From UBA1794 sp050946375 (lineage in GTDB: Bacteria; Bacteroidota; Bacteroidia; Bacteroidales; Bacteroidaceae), in assembly GCA_050946375.1 (NCBI GenBank), contig JBMNUT010000011.1, positions 1 through 64,000 on the forward strand: a stretch of DNA of 64,000 bases. Reading direction: 5' to 3'. This document shows positions 16,903 through 26,066 of the stretch, in pieces; the stretch's first letter is position 1; each line of letters starts with the position of its first letter. Position numbers and translations under genes: made by a program. Below the pieces are notes generated by a model. The model worked only from the letters and a program-made list of their open reading frames with translations. It ran no database searches and was not told where the DNA came from.

Positions 16903-17475
16903 ATGTTGAACATTGTAATCTTCGGTGCTCCCGGTTCCGGTAAGGGCACACAGAGTGAGAAAATTGTAGAGAAATATCAGTTGAACCATATATCTACCGG
17001 CGATGTGCTGCGGGCTGAGATAAAAAATGGAACGGAATTAGGCCAGACTGCCAAGAAATATATCGATCAGGGCCAGCTTATTCCCGACGAGTTGATGGTC
17101 GATATTCTGGCTTCCGTATTCGATAGCTTCGGCGAAGATAGCAAAGGCGTTATTTTCGACGGCTTTCCCCGTACCATCCCTCAAGCCGAAGCGCTGAAGA
17201 AGATGCTCGAAGAGCGTAATCAGGAAGTGAGCGTAATGCTTGACCTGGATGTTCCTGAAGAAGAACTGATGGATCGCCTGATTAAGCGGGGCCAAATGAG
17301 CGGACGTGCAGATGATAATGAGGAAACCATCAAGAAACGTCTTGTAGTCTACCACGAGCAAACCGCACCGCTGAAGGACTATTACAAAAATGAAGGCTCT
17401 TATCGTCACATCAATGGGTTGGGCGAGCTGGAGCGCATCTTCACGGATATTTGTACGGCTATCGAGGGAGAATAA
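16903..17475 (+). CDS. adk: adenylate kinase, short form
   Basis: A 190-residue enzyme that interconverts ATP + AMP and 2 ADP. The P-loop GAPGSGKGT is at 8-16, followed by the AMP-binding STGDVLRAEI, and FDGFPRTIPQAE later. The LID region (GQMSGRADDNEET) is short and lacks the zinc cysteines of the long form. A hairpin terminator follows within 20 bases. Confidence 0.95.
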   Translation: MLNIVIFGAPGSGKGTQSEKIVEKYQLNHISTGDVLRAEIKNGTELGQTAKKYIDQGQLIPDELMVDILASVFDSFGEDSKGVIFDGFPRTIPQAEALKKMLEERNQEVSVMLDLDVPEEELMDRLIKRGQMSGRADDNEETIKKRLVVYHEQTAPLKDYYKNEGSYRHINGLGELERIFTDICTAIEGE

Positions 17476-17492
17476 TTTCTTCCTGCCCTTTT

Positions 17493-17539
17493 TGCCTGCC
17501 TCTTCGAGTAAACTGCGAAAGGCGGGCATCTCTTTTTTT
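17493..17539 (+). terminator. intrinsic terminator after adk
   Basis: TGCCTGCC...CTTCG pairs with CGAA-AGGCGGGCA, followed by TCTTTTTTT. It separates the hpt-adk transcript from obg. Confidence 0.65.
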
Positions 17540-17599
17540 AATTATATACGGTACATTTTTGCGACCTCCTCTTTCCTCAATTTTTATACCTGAAGCAGT

Positions 17600-18793
17600 A
17601 TGCCAGAATCCAACTTTGTCGATTATGTGAAAATCTATTGCCGTTCCGGCAAGGGTGGCCGTGGTTCAGCCCACATGCGCCGTGAGAAATTTGTTCCCAA
17701 TGGAGGCCCCGACGGCGGCGACGGCGGCCGGGGCGGGCACGTCATATTGCGCGGAAATCGTAACTATTGGACCTTGCTCCACTTGCGCTATGCGCGCCAT
17801 GCTTTTGCCACCAGTGGCGGCAATGGCGGCCGGGGACGGAGTTTCGGAAAAGACGGTGAGGACAAGATAATAGAAGTGCCGTGCGGTACGGTTGTCTATA
17901 ACGCCGAGACCGGAGAGTACATCTGCGACGTGACGGAACATGGGCAGGAAGTCGTTCTCTTGCGGGGAGGACGCGGCGGATTGGGCAACTGGCATTTCCG
18001 GACCGCTACGCGTCAGGCGCCCCGTTTCGCCCAGCCGGGTGAGCCGATGCAGGAAATGGTAATTATTTTGGAGCTGAAGCTCCTGGCAGATGTCGGCCTG
18101 GTTGGATTCCCCAATGCGGGCAAGTCCACACTTCTCTCTACGCTTTCGGCCGCACGGCCTAAGATTGCCGATTATCCCTTTACCACTATGGAGCCTAACC
18201 TGGGCATCGTTTCCTACCGCGACGGGCAGTCTTTCGTAATGGCCGATATCCCCGGTATAATTGAGGGTGCCAGTGAGGGAAAAGGGCTGGGGCTTCGTTT
18301 CCTGAGGCATATCGAGCGTAACTCAGTGCTGCTCTTTATGGTTCCGGCGGACAGCGACGATATAGCCAAAGAGTATCACATTCTGTTGAAAGAGCTGGAG
18401 AATTTCAATCCGGATATGCTGAACAAGCAGCGGGTATTAGCCATAACGAAGAGCGACATGCTCGACGAAGAGCTGATGGAGGCTATTGAGCCGACTCTTC
18501 CGGCAGTCCCTCACGTATTTATCTCTTCCGTTGCCCAATATCACCTGCAGGAGTTGAAAGATTTGCTTTGGCGCGAACTGGTAAAAGAGGAGAACAAGTT
18601 GCAGGCAGACCCGGATGAACACATCGACCGCCTGGTACATCGTCCCAAGTCTGTTTCGTTCTTGTCCCAAGAACTGGCCTTGGAAGGCGAGGATGAGGAC
18701 TTCGATTTTGAATATGTGGATGATGAAACGGCGGACGACAGTGAGGATTGGGATGAAGACTGGGACGACGATGCTTCGCCCAACCGCGACTAA
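17600..18793 (+). CDS. obgE: Obg family GTPase (ribosome assembly / stress)
   Basis: A 397-residue GTPase. The N-terminal glycine-rich Obg domain (about 1-160, with GGPDGGDGGRGGHV) precedes the G domain: G1 GFPNAGKSTLL near 168, G3 DIPGIIEGASEG near 214, G4 TKSD near 283. The C-terminal tail (about 355-397) is highly acidic. It acts in 50S subunit maturation. pgeF and tilS follow in the same direction and probably share the transcript. Confidence 0.94.
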   Translation: MPESNFVDYVKIYCRSGKGGRGSAHMRREKFVPNGGPDGGDGGRGGHVILRGNRNYWTLLHLRYARHAFATSGGNGGRGRSFGKDGEDKIIEVPCGTVVYNAETGEYICDVTEHGQEVVLLRGGRGGLGNWHFRTATRQAPRFAQPGEPMQEMVIILELKLLADVGLVGFPNAGKSTLLSTLSAARPKIADYPFTTMEPNLGIVSYRDGQSFVMADIPGIIEGASEGKGLGLRFLRHIERNSVLLFMVPADSDDIAKEYHILLKELENFNPDMLNKQRVLAITKSDMLDEELMEAIEPTLPAVPHVFISSVAQYHLQELKDLLWRELVKEENKLQADPDEHIDRLVHRPKSVSFLSQELALEGEDEDFDFEYVDDETADDSEDWDEDWDDDASPNRD

Positions 18794-18831
18794 ACGCCTT
18801 TTCGCGTACCTCGTTTATGAAAAAGTAAAGT

Positions 18832-19674
18832 ATGGATCACGTTGCAAGTTCTTCCTTTTGGGCTAATCCGCCTTTGTCCGGGATTGAGGGGATAGAGACT
18901 TTTGTGACAACCCGCTACGGCGGTTTCAGCGCGTCTCCCTACACTTCGTTTAATTGCTCCCCCTTTGTCCTGGACCCGGATGCGGAAATGAATCTGTTGC
19001 TCTTGGCAGACCGTTTGCACGTACCGCTTTCCAAAATCATTATTCCCCATCAGGTACATAAGTCGCGCGTCTTTTGTGTCGATTCCAGCTTCATGAGCTG
19101 GAGTGCGGCTCGCCGCCGGGCCAACCTGGAAGGGGTCGATGCGTTAGTCACCGACATTCCCGACTGTTTCCTTTGCGTGACGACTGCCGATTGCCTGCCG
19201 GTTTTCTTCTACGATCCCGTGCAGCGGGCCGTAGGCATGGCACACAGTGGATGGCGCAGCACGGTGGAGCACATCGCAACGGTCGTGCTGGAAGCCATGA
19301 ACCGCTACTATAAAACCAATCCGGAGACCGTGCGGGTTGCCTTCGGACCTTGCATTTCCAGCCGTTTCTTCGAGGTCGGCGAGGAAGTCTACGAAGCTTT
19401 CCGTTCCGAAGGCTTCCCGATGGACCGGATAGCCTTGCACTGCATGCGCGTCGACCAGGAAGGTTCGACCTATTTCCGTTGGCATATTTCCCTGCAGGAG
19501 GCCGTGGCTTCCGACTTGCGTAAGGCGGGAGTGCCCGACGGGCAGATACTTCGTTGTCCGGTCTGCTCCTATTCGGATACGAGTCTCTACTCGGTGCGTC
19601 GGCAGGGCCTGCAGACGGGGCGCACGCTCAATGGAATCCGTCTGTTATCGACCGGTATGTCCGGTGGACAATGA
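18832..19674 (+). CDS. pgeF: peptidoglycan editing factor / multicopper-like purine nucleoside phosphorylase family
   Basis: A 280-residue YfiH/PgeF family protein. Conserved elements are TTRYGGFS near the N-terminus, PHQVHKSRV, CVTTADCLPVFFYD, MAHSGWRST and FGPCISSRFFEVG. The metal-site residues (His in HQVH, Cys in ADC, His in AHSGWR) are present. Family members remove L-Ser from wrongly made muropeptide precursors and also show purine nucleoside phosphorylase activity. Its stop overlaps the first possible tilS start by four bases. Confidence 0.88.
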   Translation: MDHVASSSFWANPPLSGIEGIETFVTTRYGGFSASPYTSFNCSPFVLDPDAEMNLLLLADRLHVPLSKIIIPHQVHKSRVFCVDSSFMSWSAARRRANLEGVDALVTDIPDCFLCVTTADCLPVFFYDPVQRAVGMAHSGWRSTVEHIATVVLEAMNRYYKTNPETVRVAFGPCISSRFFEVGEEVYEAFRSEGFPMDRIALHCMRVDQEGSTYFRWHISLQEAVASDLRKAGVPDGQILRCPVCSYSDTSLYSVRRQGLQTGRTLNGIRLLSTGMSGGQ

Positions 19675-21125
19675 GGAACAAGGCGCAAGTCATGGAGCAA
19701 CATCAACTGAAAAAACACCGTTTACGTATCGAATCGCTCGTGCGTGATTACATTCAGCGTGCGTGCTTTCCGTCGGAATCGGCGGATATGCCGGCTGCGA
19801 CCGACCCGCTTTTCCCGTCGGATGGCTTATGGCTGGTGGCTTTGAGCGGCGGAGCCGACAGCGTTTGCCTGCTTCGCCTGCTGCTCCGGCTGGGTTGCAG
19901 GGTGGAGGCGGCGCATTGCAATTTTCATTTGCGTGGGGCAGAAAGCGACCGCGACGAGCGTTTTGTACGCGACTTGTGTGCCGCACAAGGCGTGAAGCTG
20001 CACGTCATCTCATTCGATACGCGGACCGAAGCTGCCCGTACGGGCGAGTCTATCGAAATGGCCGCCCGGCGCCTGCGTTACGAATGGTTCGGGCGTTTGC
20101 GCGAGGAGCGCTCTGCCGTCTGCATTGCGGTGGCGCATCATAAGGAAGATTCTGCCGAAACCCTTTTACTCAACCTCCTGCGGGGCAGTGGCTTGCGGGG
20201 CTTGTGCGGCATACGGCCGCGCAATGGTTTTGTTGTGCGTCCGCTTCTGTGCCTGAGCCGTGCCGATATTGAATTGTATCTGCAGACCTTGGGACAGGAC
20301 TACGTGACCGATACGACCAATCTGCAGACCGATTGCCGGCGAAACGAAGTCCGTTTGCGCTTATTGCCCCTCATGGCGTCCATAAATCCCTCGGTTTGCG
20401 ACACGCTGGCCGCCACGGCTGAACGGCTGGCGCAGGCCGAGGCGGTATATCGGGCAGCGATAGAGGCCGCCCGCCCTGCCGTATTCGACGGACGGCGCAT
20501 CCTCTTTTCCGAACTTTTCCGCTTTCCTTCGCCCGAAGCCCTCTTCCATGAGTTGCTTGCTCCGTATGGATTTACAGCCGCTCAGGAAGAAGCCCTCTTG
20601 CGTGCCGGGCAGCCGGGAGCGCGTGTCGCTTCGGAACGCTGGGAACTGCTGCGCGACCGCGATGCTTTCCTGCTCTTGCCCCGCGAAGAAGAGGCGGTTT
20701 CCCTATGGGTGGACTGTGCGCGGCCCGGTTCCCTCTCGTTGCAGCCTTTCGGGCTTGGGCAGCGTCTGGAGTGGGACTGTTTCCCTCTGACAGAAGGCTT
20801 TGTGATTCCCCGCACGGGAGATGTGTTTTGTGCCGATGCCGATGCGTTTCGCAGCAGTCGCCTCCTGCTGCGTGTTCCCCGCGCGGGCGACCGTTTCCAA
20901 CCGTTCGGCATGAAAGGCTCGAAACTGGTGAGCGATTTTCTGACGGACCGTAAGTTGGACCGTCGCCGCAAGGCCCTGCAGCCCCTTTTGCTCGATGGCG
21001 ACCGGATAGCGTGGGTAGTGGGTTTGCGGCCTGCGCGTCCTTTTTGTCTGACGGCGGCTACGCGCCGTGTGCTCCGTTTTCGCCTTTTGCCGGAAACGGA
21101 AGCCGCTCCGGACGCTTCCCGCTGA
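19671..21125 (+). CDS. tilS: tRNA(Ile)-lysidine synthase
   Basis: A 484-residue protein with the PP-loop ATP pyrophosphatase motif SGGADSVCLLRLLLRLG near residue 58, AAHCNFHLRG after it, and a C-terminal TilS substrate-binding domain (VPRAGDRFQPFGMKGSKLVSDFL). It places lysidine at C34 of tRNA-Ile so that AUA is read as Ile. The ATG at 19671 overlaps the pgeF stop as ATGA, suggesting coupling; an ATG at 19692 is an equally plausible start. Confidence 0.9.
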   Translation: MRNKAQVMEQHQLKKHRLRIESLVRDYIQRACFPSESADMPAATDPLFPSDGLWLVALSGGADSVCLLRLLLRLGCRVEAAHCNFHLRGAESDRDERFVRDLCAAQGVKLHVISFDTRTEAARTGESIEMAARRLRYEWFGRLREERSAVCIAVAHHKEDSAETLLLNLLRGSGLRGLCGIRPRNGFVVRPLLCLSRADIELYLQTLGQDYVTDTTNLQTDCRRNEVRLRLLPLMASINPSVCDTLAATAERLAQAEAVYRAAIEAARPAVFDGRRILFSELFRFPSPEALFHELLAPYGFTAAQEEALLRAGQPGARVASERWELLRDRDAFLLLPREEEAVSLWVDCARPGSLSLQPFGLGQRLEWDCFPLTEGFVIPRTGDVFCADADAFRSSRLLLRVPRAGDRFQPFGMKGSKLVSDFLTDRKLDRRRKALQPLLLDGDRIAWVVGLRPARPFCLTAATRRVLRFRLLPETEAAPDASR

Positions 21126-21166
21126 TTCCGCGGGTGGAACGGAACGTCAATTTCGCGCGGATGTCG

Positions 21167-21174
21167 TATCTTTG
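21167..21174 (+). promoter_or_regulatory. -7 promoter element (TATCTTTG) for the EamA transporter
   Basis: A perfect TAnnTTTG on the plus strand, 66 bases before the ATG at 21240. Confidence 0.6.
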
Positions 21175-21239
21175 CACCCGCAAACACAGGGAAATTCGGG
21201 CTTTTGCCCCTATTCTTACCAATTTAAAACAGCAGTATT

Positions 21240-22142
21240 ATGTGGCTCATGTTGGCATTTTGCTCGGCTGTGTTGCTGGGCTTTTATGATGTATGTAAGA
21301 AACAATCGTTGGGCGGGAACGCCGTTATTCCGGTTCTGACGCTGAACACGCTTTTCTCCAGCCTTATATTTTCGCCGTTCATCGTGCTTTCCCTTTCGGG
21401 AGGAATTGCCCCCGACAGTTCGCTCTATGCCGGCTCGCCGGGCGGAGCGGCGCACTTCTACGTCTTTCTCAAGTCGCTCATCGTACTTTCTTCCTGGATT
21501 TTCGGCTATTTTGCCATGAAGCATTTGCCGCTCACCATAGTCGGGCCTATCAATGCCACGCGGCCCGTGATGGTGCTCGTCGGCGCATTGCTTGTCTTTT
21601 CCGAGCGGTTGAACGGATATCAGTGGGTGGGCGTGGCCTTGGCCATATTGTCTTTCTTTCTGTTGAGCCGTTCCGGTAAGCGGGAGGGCATCGATTTCCG
21701 CCACAACCGTTGGATACTTTTTCTGGTGTTGGCTGCCGCGTTGGGAGCAGTGAGCGGGCTGTACGACAAATATCTCATGGGTGAACTGGGGCTGAGGCCT
21801 TTGTTTGTCCAGTCGTGGTATAATCTCTATCAGCTGGTTGAGATGGCGCTCGTCTTGCTGTGCCTGTGGTGGCCGCGGCGCAAGTCGGGCACTCCTTTCT
21901 GCTGGCGCTGGAGCATACCGCTGATTTCGGTGTTTCTTTCGGCGGCCGACTTTGTCTATTTCTATGCGTTGAGCTGCGACGGCTCCATGATTTCCGTAGT
22001 CTCCATGGTGCGCCGGAGCAGCGTGGTGGTCAGTTTTCTTTGCGGCGCTTTGCTGTTTCATGAGAAGAACCTGCGCGGAAAGGCGGTTGACCTGGCGCTT
22101 GTCCTGCTGGGTATGTTCTTCCTCTACTTGGGCAGTCGTTGA
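21240..22142 (+). CDS. EamA/DMT family transporter
   Basis: A 300-residue integral membrane protein with about ten hydrophobic segments in two EamA-like halves (for example TIVGPINATRPVMVLVGALL in the first, SVVSMVRRSSVVVSFLCGAL in the second). DMT proteins export or import small metabolites; the substrate cannot be told. It has its own promoter and converges on the cytidine deaminase gene. Confidence 0.8.
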   Translation: MWLMLAFCSAVLLGFYDVCKKQSLGGNAVIPVLTLNTLFSSLIFSPFIVLSLSGGIAPDSSLYAGSPGGAAHFYVFLKSLIVLSSWIFGYFAMKHLPLTIVGPINATRPVMVLVGALLVFSERLNGYQWVGVALAILSFFLLSRSGKREGIDFRHNRWILFLVLAAALGAVSGLYDKYLMGELGLRPLFVQSWYNLYQLVEMALVLLCLWWPRRKSGTPFCWRWSIPLISVFLSAADFVYFYALSCDGSMISVVSMVRRSSVVVSFLCGALLFHEKNLRGKAVDLALVLLGMFFLYLGSR

Positions 22143-22162
22143 TTTGTGGCGCGGAATATATA

Positions 22163-22204
22163 AAAAAGCAGCAGGGCTTTTTCTTGTTTGCCTTGCTGCT
22201 TTTC
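22163..22204. terminator. bidirectional terminator between EamA gene and cdd
   Basis: AAGCAGCA-GGGC pairs with GCC-TTGCTGCTT; A-rich on the left flank and T-rich on the right, so it can serve both converging genes. Confidence 0.55.
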
Positions 22205-22244
22205 TCGAAAACCCTTGCGGCCTTTTTCCAACCGGCCTGCAGGG
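22200..22244. repeat. degenerate copy of the dispersed 22-base repeat
   Basis: TTTTCTCGAAAACCCTTGCGGCCTTTTTCC and CGGCCTGCAGGGG resemble diverged family units, just beyond the cdd stop. Confidence 0.4.
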
Positions 22245-22245
22245 G

Positions 22246-22734
22246 TTATTTCATATCTTCGGCACTGAAGGAGAAGGGGAGCAGAAGCCGGCAGTCTTCG
22301 ATGAGGCGTATTTTTTTCGTCCCATAGAGGAGGCAGCGGAAGGGATGCCCCTGGCGCATGCAGGTCTCCAGCATGACTTGCCGGCAGGCGCCGCAGGGCG
22401 TTATGGGCTGGGGCGTGAGGATTCCCTGCTCGTTGCGTGCGGCAATGGCCAGCGTGCTGACCGACTCTTCCGGATGGCTGGCTCCGGCGTAGAAGAGGGC
22501 GGTGCGCTCGGCGCAAAGTCCTGAGGGATAGGCGGCATTCTCCTGATTGCTGCCGCAGATGATGAGGCCGCTCTCGCGCAGCCGGATGGCGGCTCCTACG
22601 GAAAACCGGGAATAGGGGGCGTAGCTGCGGCGGGTACTTTCGATGGCTTGGGCTATCAGTTCGCGGTCGTCGGCTGTAAGTTCTTCAGGCGAAGAAAAGT
22701 CGGTATAGGGGAGATTGATTTGTAGTTTTTCCAT
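22246..22734 (-). CDS. cdd: cytidine deaminase
   Basis: A 162-residue zinc enzyme that converts cytidine and deoxycytidine to uridine forms. Zinc and catalytic motifs are CAERTALFYAGAS (Cys and Glu) and PCGACRQVM (two Cys). The substrate-binding SRFSVGAAIRLR lies upstream. It is of the short, presumably tetrameric form. A near-consensus -7 element (TATATTTA) lies at 22768-22775. Confidence 0.93.
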   Translation of the reverse strand: MEKLQINLPYTDFSSPEELTADDRELIAQAIESTRRSYAPYSRFSVGAAIRLRESGLIICGSNQENAAYPSGLCAERTALFYAGASHPEESVSTLAIAARNEQGILTPQPITPCGACRQVMLETCMRQGHPFRCLLYGTKKIRLIEDCRLLLPFSFSAEDMK

Positions 22735-22874
22735 ACAGATGTGCGGTTTGATACGTTTTTATGCGGGTAAATATAGCTGAAAAGGAAGAGAATTTCATTG
22801 CCGGTTGCCTTGTTTTTTTCTTTTTGAAGCGTTGAAAAAGCGACGGGGGAGAGTTGCTTTTCTGTGAAAAGGGA

Positions 22875-22918
22875 AAACCCGACGAAGGGGAACGGATAGC
22901 CGTTTTTTCGTCGGGTTT
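22875..22918 (-). terminator. nested hairpin downstream of the winged-helix gene
   Basis: A perfect 12-base stem AAACCCGACGAA with its complement, enclosing a second small stem AACGG/CCGTT. On the minus strand it is followed by TTTT, so it probably ends the 23007 gene about 90 bases past its stop. Confidence 0.5.
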
Positions 22919-23006
22919 GTGGAAAATTGATAGATAGATGAATCTTTTTTACGTCTGGGCGGGACGGGATAAAGGGGTTGTTGTTATCCTCTTTTTTAAA
23001 AGTGAG

Positions 23007-23231
23007 TCAACCAATGTAGAGATTTAGTTCCAGATATAAGTATTCCTTGCCGTTCGTGTTGTCGGTATGGAACTGGATTTTGTTCTCTCGTGCGAGCCAT
23101 CCGATAGCGGCATTCATGTCTCTGTCGGACAGTCCCGAGGCGGCTTTCAGTTCGTTGTACTCCCATTTTTTGTTGTTGTCCAGCAAGCGCCAGATAAGTC
23201 CGGCATTCTCGCCAATAGTTGCTATATTCAT
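23007..23231 (-). CDS. winged helix-turn-helix domain protein (DUF2582-like)
   Basis: A 74-residue protein that is a single small winged helix: IGENAGLIWRLLDNNKKWEYNELKAASGLSDRDMNAAIGWLARENKI followed by a beta wing. It matches the short winged-helix family (DUF2582) of Bacteroidetes, proposed to bind DNA. No partner genes adjoin. The promoter 64 bases upstream fits the -7 consensus. Confidence 0.8.
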   Translation of the reverse strand: MNIATIGENAGLIWRLLDNNKKWEYNELKAASGLSDRDMNAAIGWLARENKIQFHTDNTNGKEYLYLELNLYIG

Positions 23232-23294
23232 AGTTCAGTAGGTTTTAGGGTTGAACATTTTGTCCTCTCTCTTTTACTTAATTTTTGGTTGCGG

Positions 23295-23302
23295 CAAATA
23301 TA
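23295..23302 (-). promoter_or_regulatory. -7 promoter element (TATATTTG) for the winged-helix gene
   Basis: A perfect TAnnTTTG on the minus strand, 64 bases from the ATG at 23231. Confidence 0.6.
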
Positions 23303-23451
23303 ACAGATAAGTAGAAAAATCGAGAAAAATCGAGATGAATTTTCTGTTTCTTTTTTCGCAAAAAGTACGAAATAGTACAGAAAAAGCAAAAAACAGGTGG
23401 TATTCTCATTTTTTTTGTAGACTTTTACATCAAATTAGAGCTATCAAGTGT

Positions 23452-24369
23452 ATGTGTATTTCTCGTCGTTTGTTTGTTTTCCCCATTTTGCTTTTCGCAT
23501 TGTTGCTGTTCGGTCAGAATCCGGCTTGGGGACAACGTAAAAATGCGTCTTATCTGCAATATATTAAGAAGTACGAAGATTTGGCAGTGGAGCAGATGAA
23601 AGAGTTCCACATTCCGGCCAGTATAAAATTGGCGCAAGGTCTGTTGGAAAGCGGTGCGGGCAAGAGTGAGCTGGCCCGCTCGTCGAACAATCATTTTGGC
23701 ATCAAGTGCGGACGGGCTTGGAAGGGGCGTTCGGTGCGGCGCACCGACGATGCGCCCAACGAGTGCTTCCGTGCGTACCGCAGTCCGAGGGATTCTTATG
23801 TGGACCACTCCCGCTTTTTGCGCGACAATCCTCGCTATGCTTCGCTTTTCCGCCTGGATGTGACGGACTATAAGGGCTGGGCTTACGGATTGAAGAAGGC
23901 GGGTTATGCGACAGACCCTTCGTATGCCAACCGTTTGATTACGCTGATTGAGACTTATGAACTGTATCGCTATGATTCTTCGAAGAAGCGTAAGTCTGAA
24001 AAGAAGCGGGACAAGGAGGAGGTACGGCCGTTGCATGAGACTTATCTGTCGAACGGTTTGGTCTACATCATAGCCCGCCGTGGGGATACGTTTGACGCTC
24101 TGTCGGACGAATTTGGCATCAGTAAGAAGAAATTGCGTAAGTACAACGATTTGCACAAGGGCTATACGCTGGCGGAAGGCGACATAATTTATTTGCACAA
24201 GAAGCATACGCGGTCACCGCAATATGAGCGTCATACGGTGCGTTCGGGCGATTCGATGCACACGATATCGCAGATTTATGGAATCAAGTTGGAGTCGCTT
24301 TACCGCTTGAACGGGCTTGATCCGGAAGAATATGTTCCGTGTGTGGGCGATGTCCTGTTCCTGAAATAG
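23452..24369 (+). CDS. glucosaminidase domain protein with two LysM repeats
   Basis: A 305-residue exported cell-wall protein. A signal peptide (RRLFVFPILLFALLLFG) precedes a GH73-type glucosaminidase domain (about 37-165; catalytic-site context KLAQGLLESGAGKSELA, then NNHFGIKC). Two LysM peptidoglycan-binding repeats follow at about 202-252 and 258-305. It should cleave peptidoglycan glycan chains in the periplasm. The ATG at 23452 was chosen as it begins the signal peptide; a longer frame starts at 23335. Confidence 0.85.
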   Translation: MCISRRLFVFPILLFALLLFGQNPAWGQRKNASYLQYIKKYEDLAVEQMKEFHIPASIKLAQGLLESGAGKSELARSSNNHFGIKCGRAWKGRSVRRTDDAPNECFRAYRSPRDSYVDHSRFLRDNPRYASLFRLDVTDYKGWAYGLKKAGYATDPSYANRLITLIETYELYRYDSSKKRKSEKKRDKEEVRPLHETYLSNGLVYIIARRGDTFDALSDEFGISKKKLRKYNDLHKGYTLAEGDIIYLHKKHTRSPQYERHTVRSGDSMHTISQIYGIKLESLYRLNGLDPEEYVPCVGDVLFLK

Positions 24370-24423
24370 AAGGAAGGGGCGACTGACGTCCCGCATGGCG
24401 GCTCAGAAACGTCGGAAAACAAG

Positions 24424-24464
24424 AAGCGGGGAAAACTGGTGTATGACCGGTTTTCCCCGCTTTC
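24424..24464. terminator. bidirectional terminator between glucosaminidase gene and rng
   Basis: AAGCGGGGAAAACTGG pairs with CCGG-TTTTCCCCGCTT around a 7-base loop, with a T-run following on the plus strand. It lies between two converging genes. Confidence 0.65.
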
Positions 24465-24491
24465 TTACTTTGATTTTCCCGTTTTGCTGTG

Positions 24492-26066
24492 CTACTTGAT
24501 TTCGATGGCTTCTTTCATGTCGATTTCTTCTCCATGGGGATCGTAGAAGCGGTATTCAAGGAAAGCCAGTTTCTGATTGGGGATAATTTTGACTCCGAAT
24601 CCGTATTTCATTTGCCACTTCCGCTTAATGGAAAAGAGGCCTTGGTTGATGTATGCATACGGATAGGGGTGGATGTGAAGTGTGAAGTTCTTTACCTTCA
24701 GTTTGTTGCTTAGGTAGTCGATTTTGCTCTCGAGTGTGTCTGTAAACAGAATAGAGGATTTGATGCTTCCGGTACCGTGGCATGTGGGACAGTCTTCGGT
24801 TGTAACGACGTCCATTGCCGGTCGTACCCGTTGGCGGGTAATTTGCATCAGCCCGAACTTGCTTAACGGTAAAATGTTGTGCCGCGCACGGTCGTTCTGC
24901 ATGTTCTTGCACATACGTTCGTAGAGGGTTTGCCGATTTGCGGGTTCGTTCATGTCGATAAAGTCTACGACTATGATGCCTCCCATGTCGCGCAATCGCA
25001 ATTGGCGGGCAAGTTCGTCGGCAGCCCCTAAGTTCACTTCCAAAGCGTTGCCCTCTTGATTGTTCGTTTTGGCCCGGTTTCCGCTGTTTACGTCTACGAC
25101 ATGCAGTGCTTCAGTATGCTCAATGATGAGATAAGCCCCGTTTTTGTACGAAACCGTCTTCCCGAATGAGGATTTGATCTGCTTGGTGATGTTGAAGTTG
25201 TCGAAGATAGGCAGGTTTCCCTTATAGAGTTTTACGATTTCAGCCCGTTCGGGGGCAATAAGGGTCACGTAGTCCTTTACTTCTTGAAAGACCGTTTTGT
25301 CGTTGATGTAGATACTTTCGAAAGAAGGATTGAATAAATCACGGAGCAGGGCGACAGTACGACTGGTTTCCTCGTAGATCAAGGCCGGAAGGCTTTGGGC
25401 TTTTACAAACTTGTCCACGGCATCTTCCCAATGCTTAAGCAGTATTTTCAATTCGTTGTCGAGTTCTGCCACACGGCGCCCCTCGGCTGCGGTACGGATG
25501 ATAACCCCGAAGTTCTTGGGCTTGATGCTTTGCAGCAATTGCTTTAGCCGTGCTCTTTCAGCACTTGACTTGATTTTCTGGGATACGGATACTTTGTCGT
25601 TGAATGGGATGAGCACTAAGTAGCGTCCGGCAAATGAAATCTCTGAAGTAAGCCGTGGTCCTTTTGTGGAGATGGGCTCTTTGATGATTTGCACTATGAT
25701 TTCCTGTCCGCACTTCAGCTCGTTGCTGATGGTTCCTTCTTTCTCCAAGTCGGGAAGTACCGGGAGTTTGGTGTAAGAAGCAGTTTTGTTTTTCTTTTCC
25801 TGTTTAACTTGTTTGAGAAATTTCTCGAGAGAATGAAATTGAGTACCTAAATCCAAATAATGAAGGAAAGCATCTTTTTCATAGCCGACATCCACAAAAC
25901 AAGCATTCAGGCCAGGCATTATTTTTTTCACCTTGGCCGAATAGATGTTGCCGACCGAGAAGGAAGCATTTTGTGCTTCGCTTTGAAACTCCACAAGGTT
26001 CTTGTCTTCCAAGAGTGCTATGGATATTTCTTTCGGCTGTACGTCTACGACTAATTCGCTCGTCAC
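24492..26066 (-). CDS. rng: ribonuclease E/G family protein (RNase G)
   Basis: A 524-residue endoribonuclease. An S1-like domain (VGNIYSAKVKKIMPGLNACFV, about 38-125) precedes the RNase E/G catalytic core with the metal-binding IVVDFIDM and the zinc-link CPTCHGTG. It lacks the long C-terminal degradosome scaffold, which fits RNase G. It matures rRNA and degrades mRNA. Confidence 0.93.
   Translation of the reverse strand: MTSELVVDVQPKEISIALLEDKNLVEFQSEAQNASFSVGNIYSAKVKKIMPGLNACFVDVGYEKDAFLHYLDLGTQFHSLEKFLKQVKQEKKNKTASYTKLPVLPDLEKEGTISNELKCGQEIIVQIIKEPISTKGPRLTSEISFAGRYLVLIPFNDKVSVSQKIKSSAERARLKQLLQSIKPKNFGVIIRTAAEGRRVAELDNELKILLKHWEDAVDKFVKAQSLPALIYEETSRTVALLRDLFNPSFESIYINDKTVFQEVKDYVTLIAPERAEIVKLYKGNLPIFDNFNITKQIKSSFGKTVSYKNGAYLIIEHTEALHVVDVNSGNRAKTNNQEGNALEVNLGAADELARQLRLRDMGGIIVVDFIDMNEPANRQTLYERMCKNMQNDRARHNILPLSKFGLMQITRQRVRPAMDVVTTEDCPTCHGTGSIKSSILFTDTLESKIDYLSNKLKVKNFTLHIHPYPYAYINQGLFSIKRKWQMKYGFGVKIIPNQKLAFLEYRFYDPHGEEIDMKEAIEIK

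Noticed and set aside
22139..22327. Plus-strand frame over the EamA-cdd junction
   Set aside because: It covers the terminator, repeat units and the antisense of cdd; no start or domain is credible.
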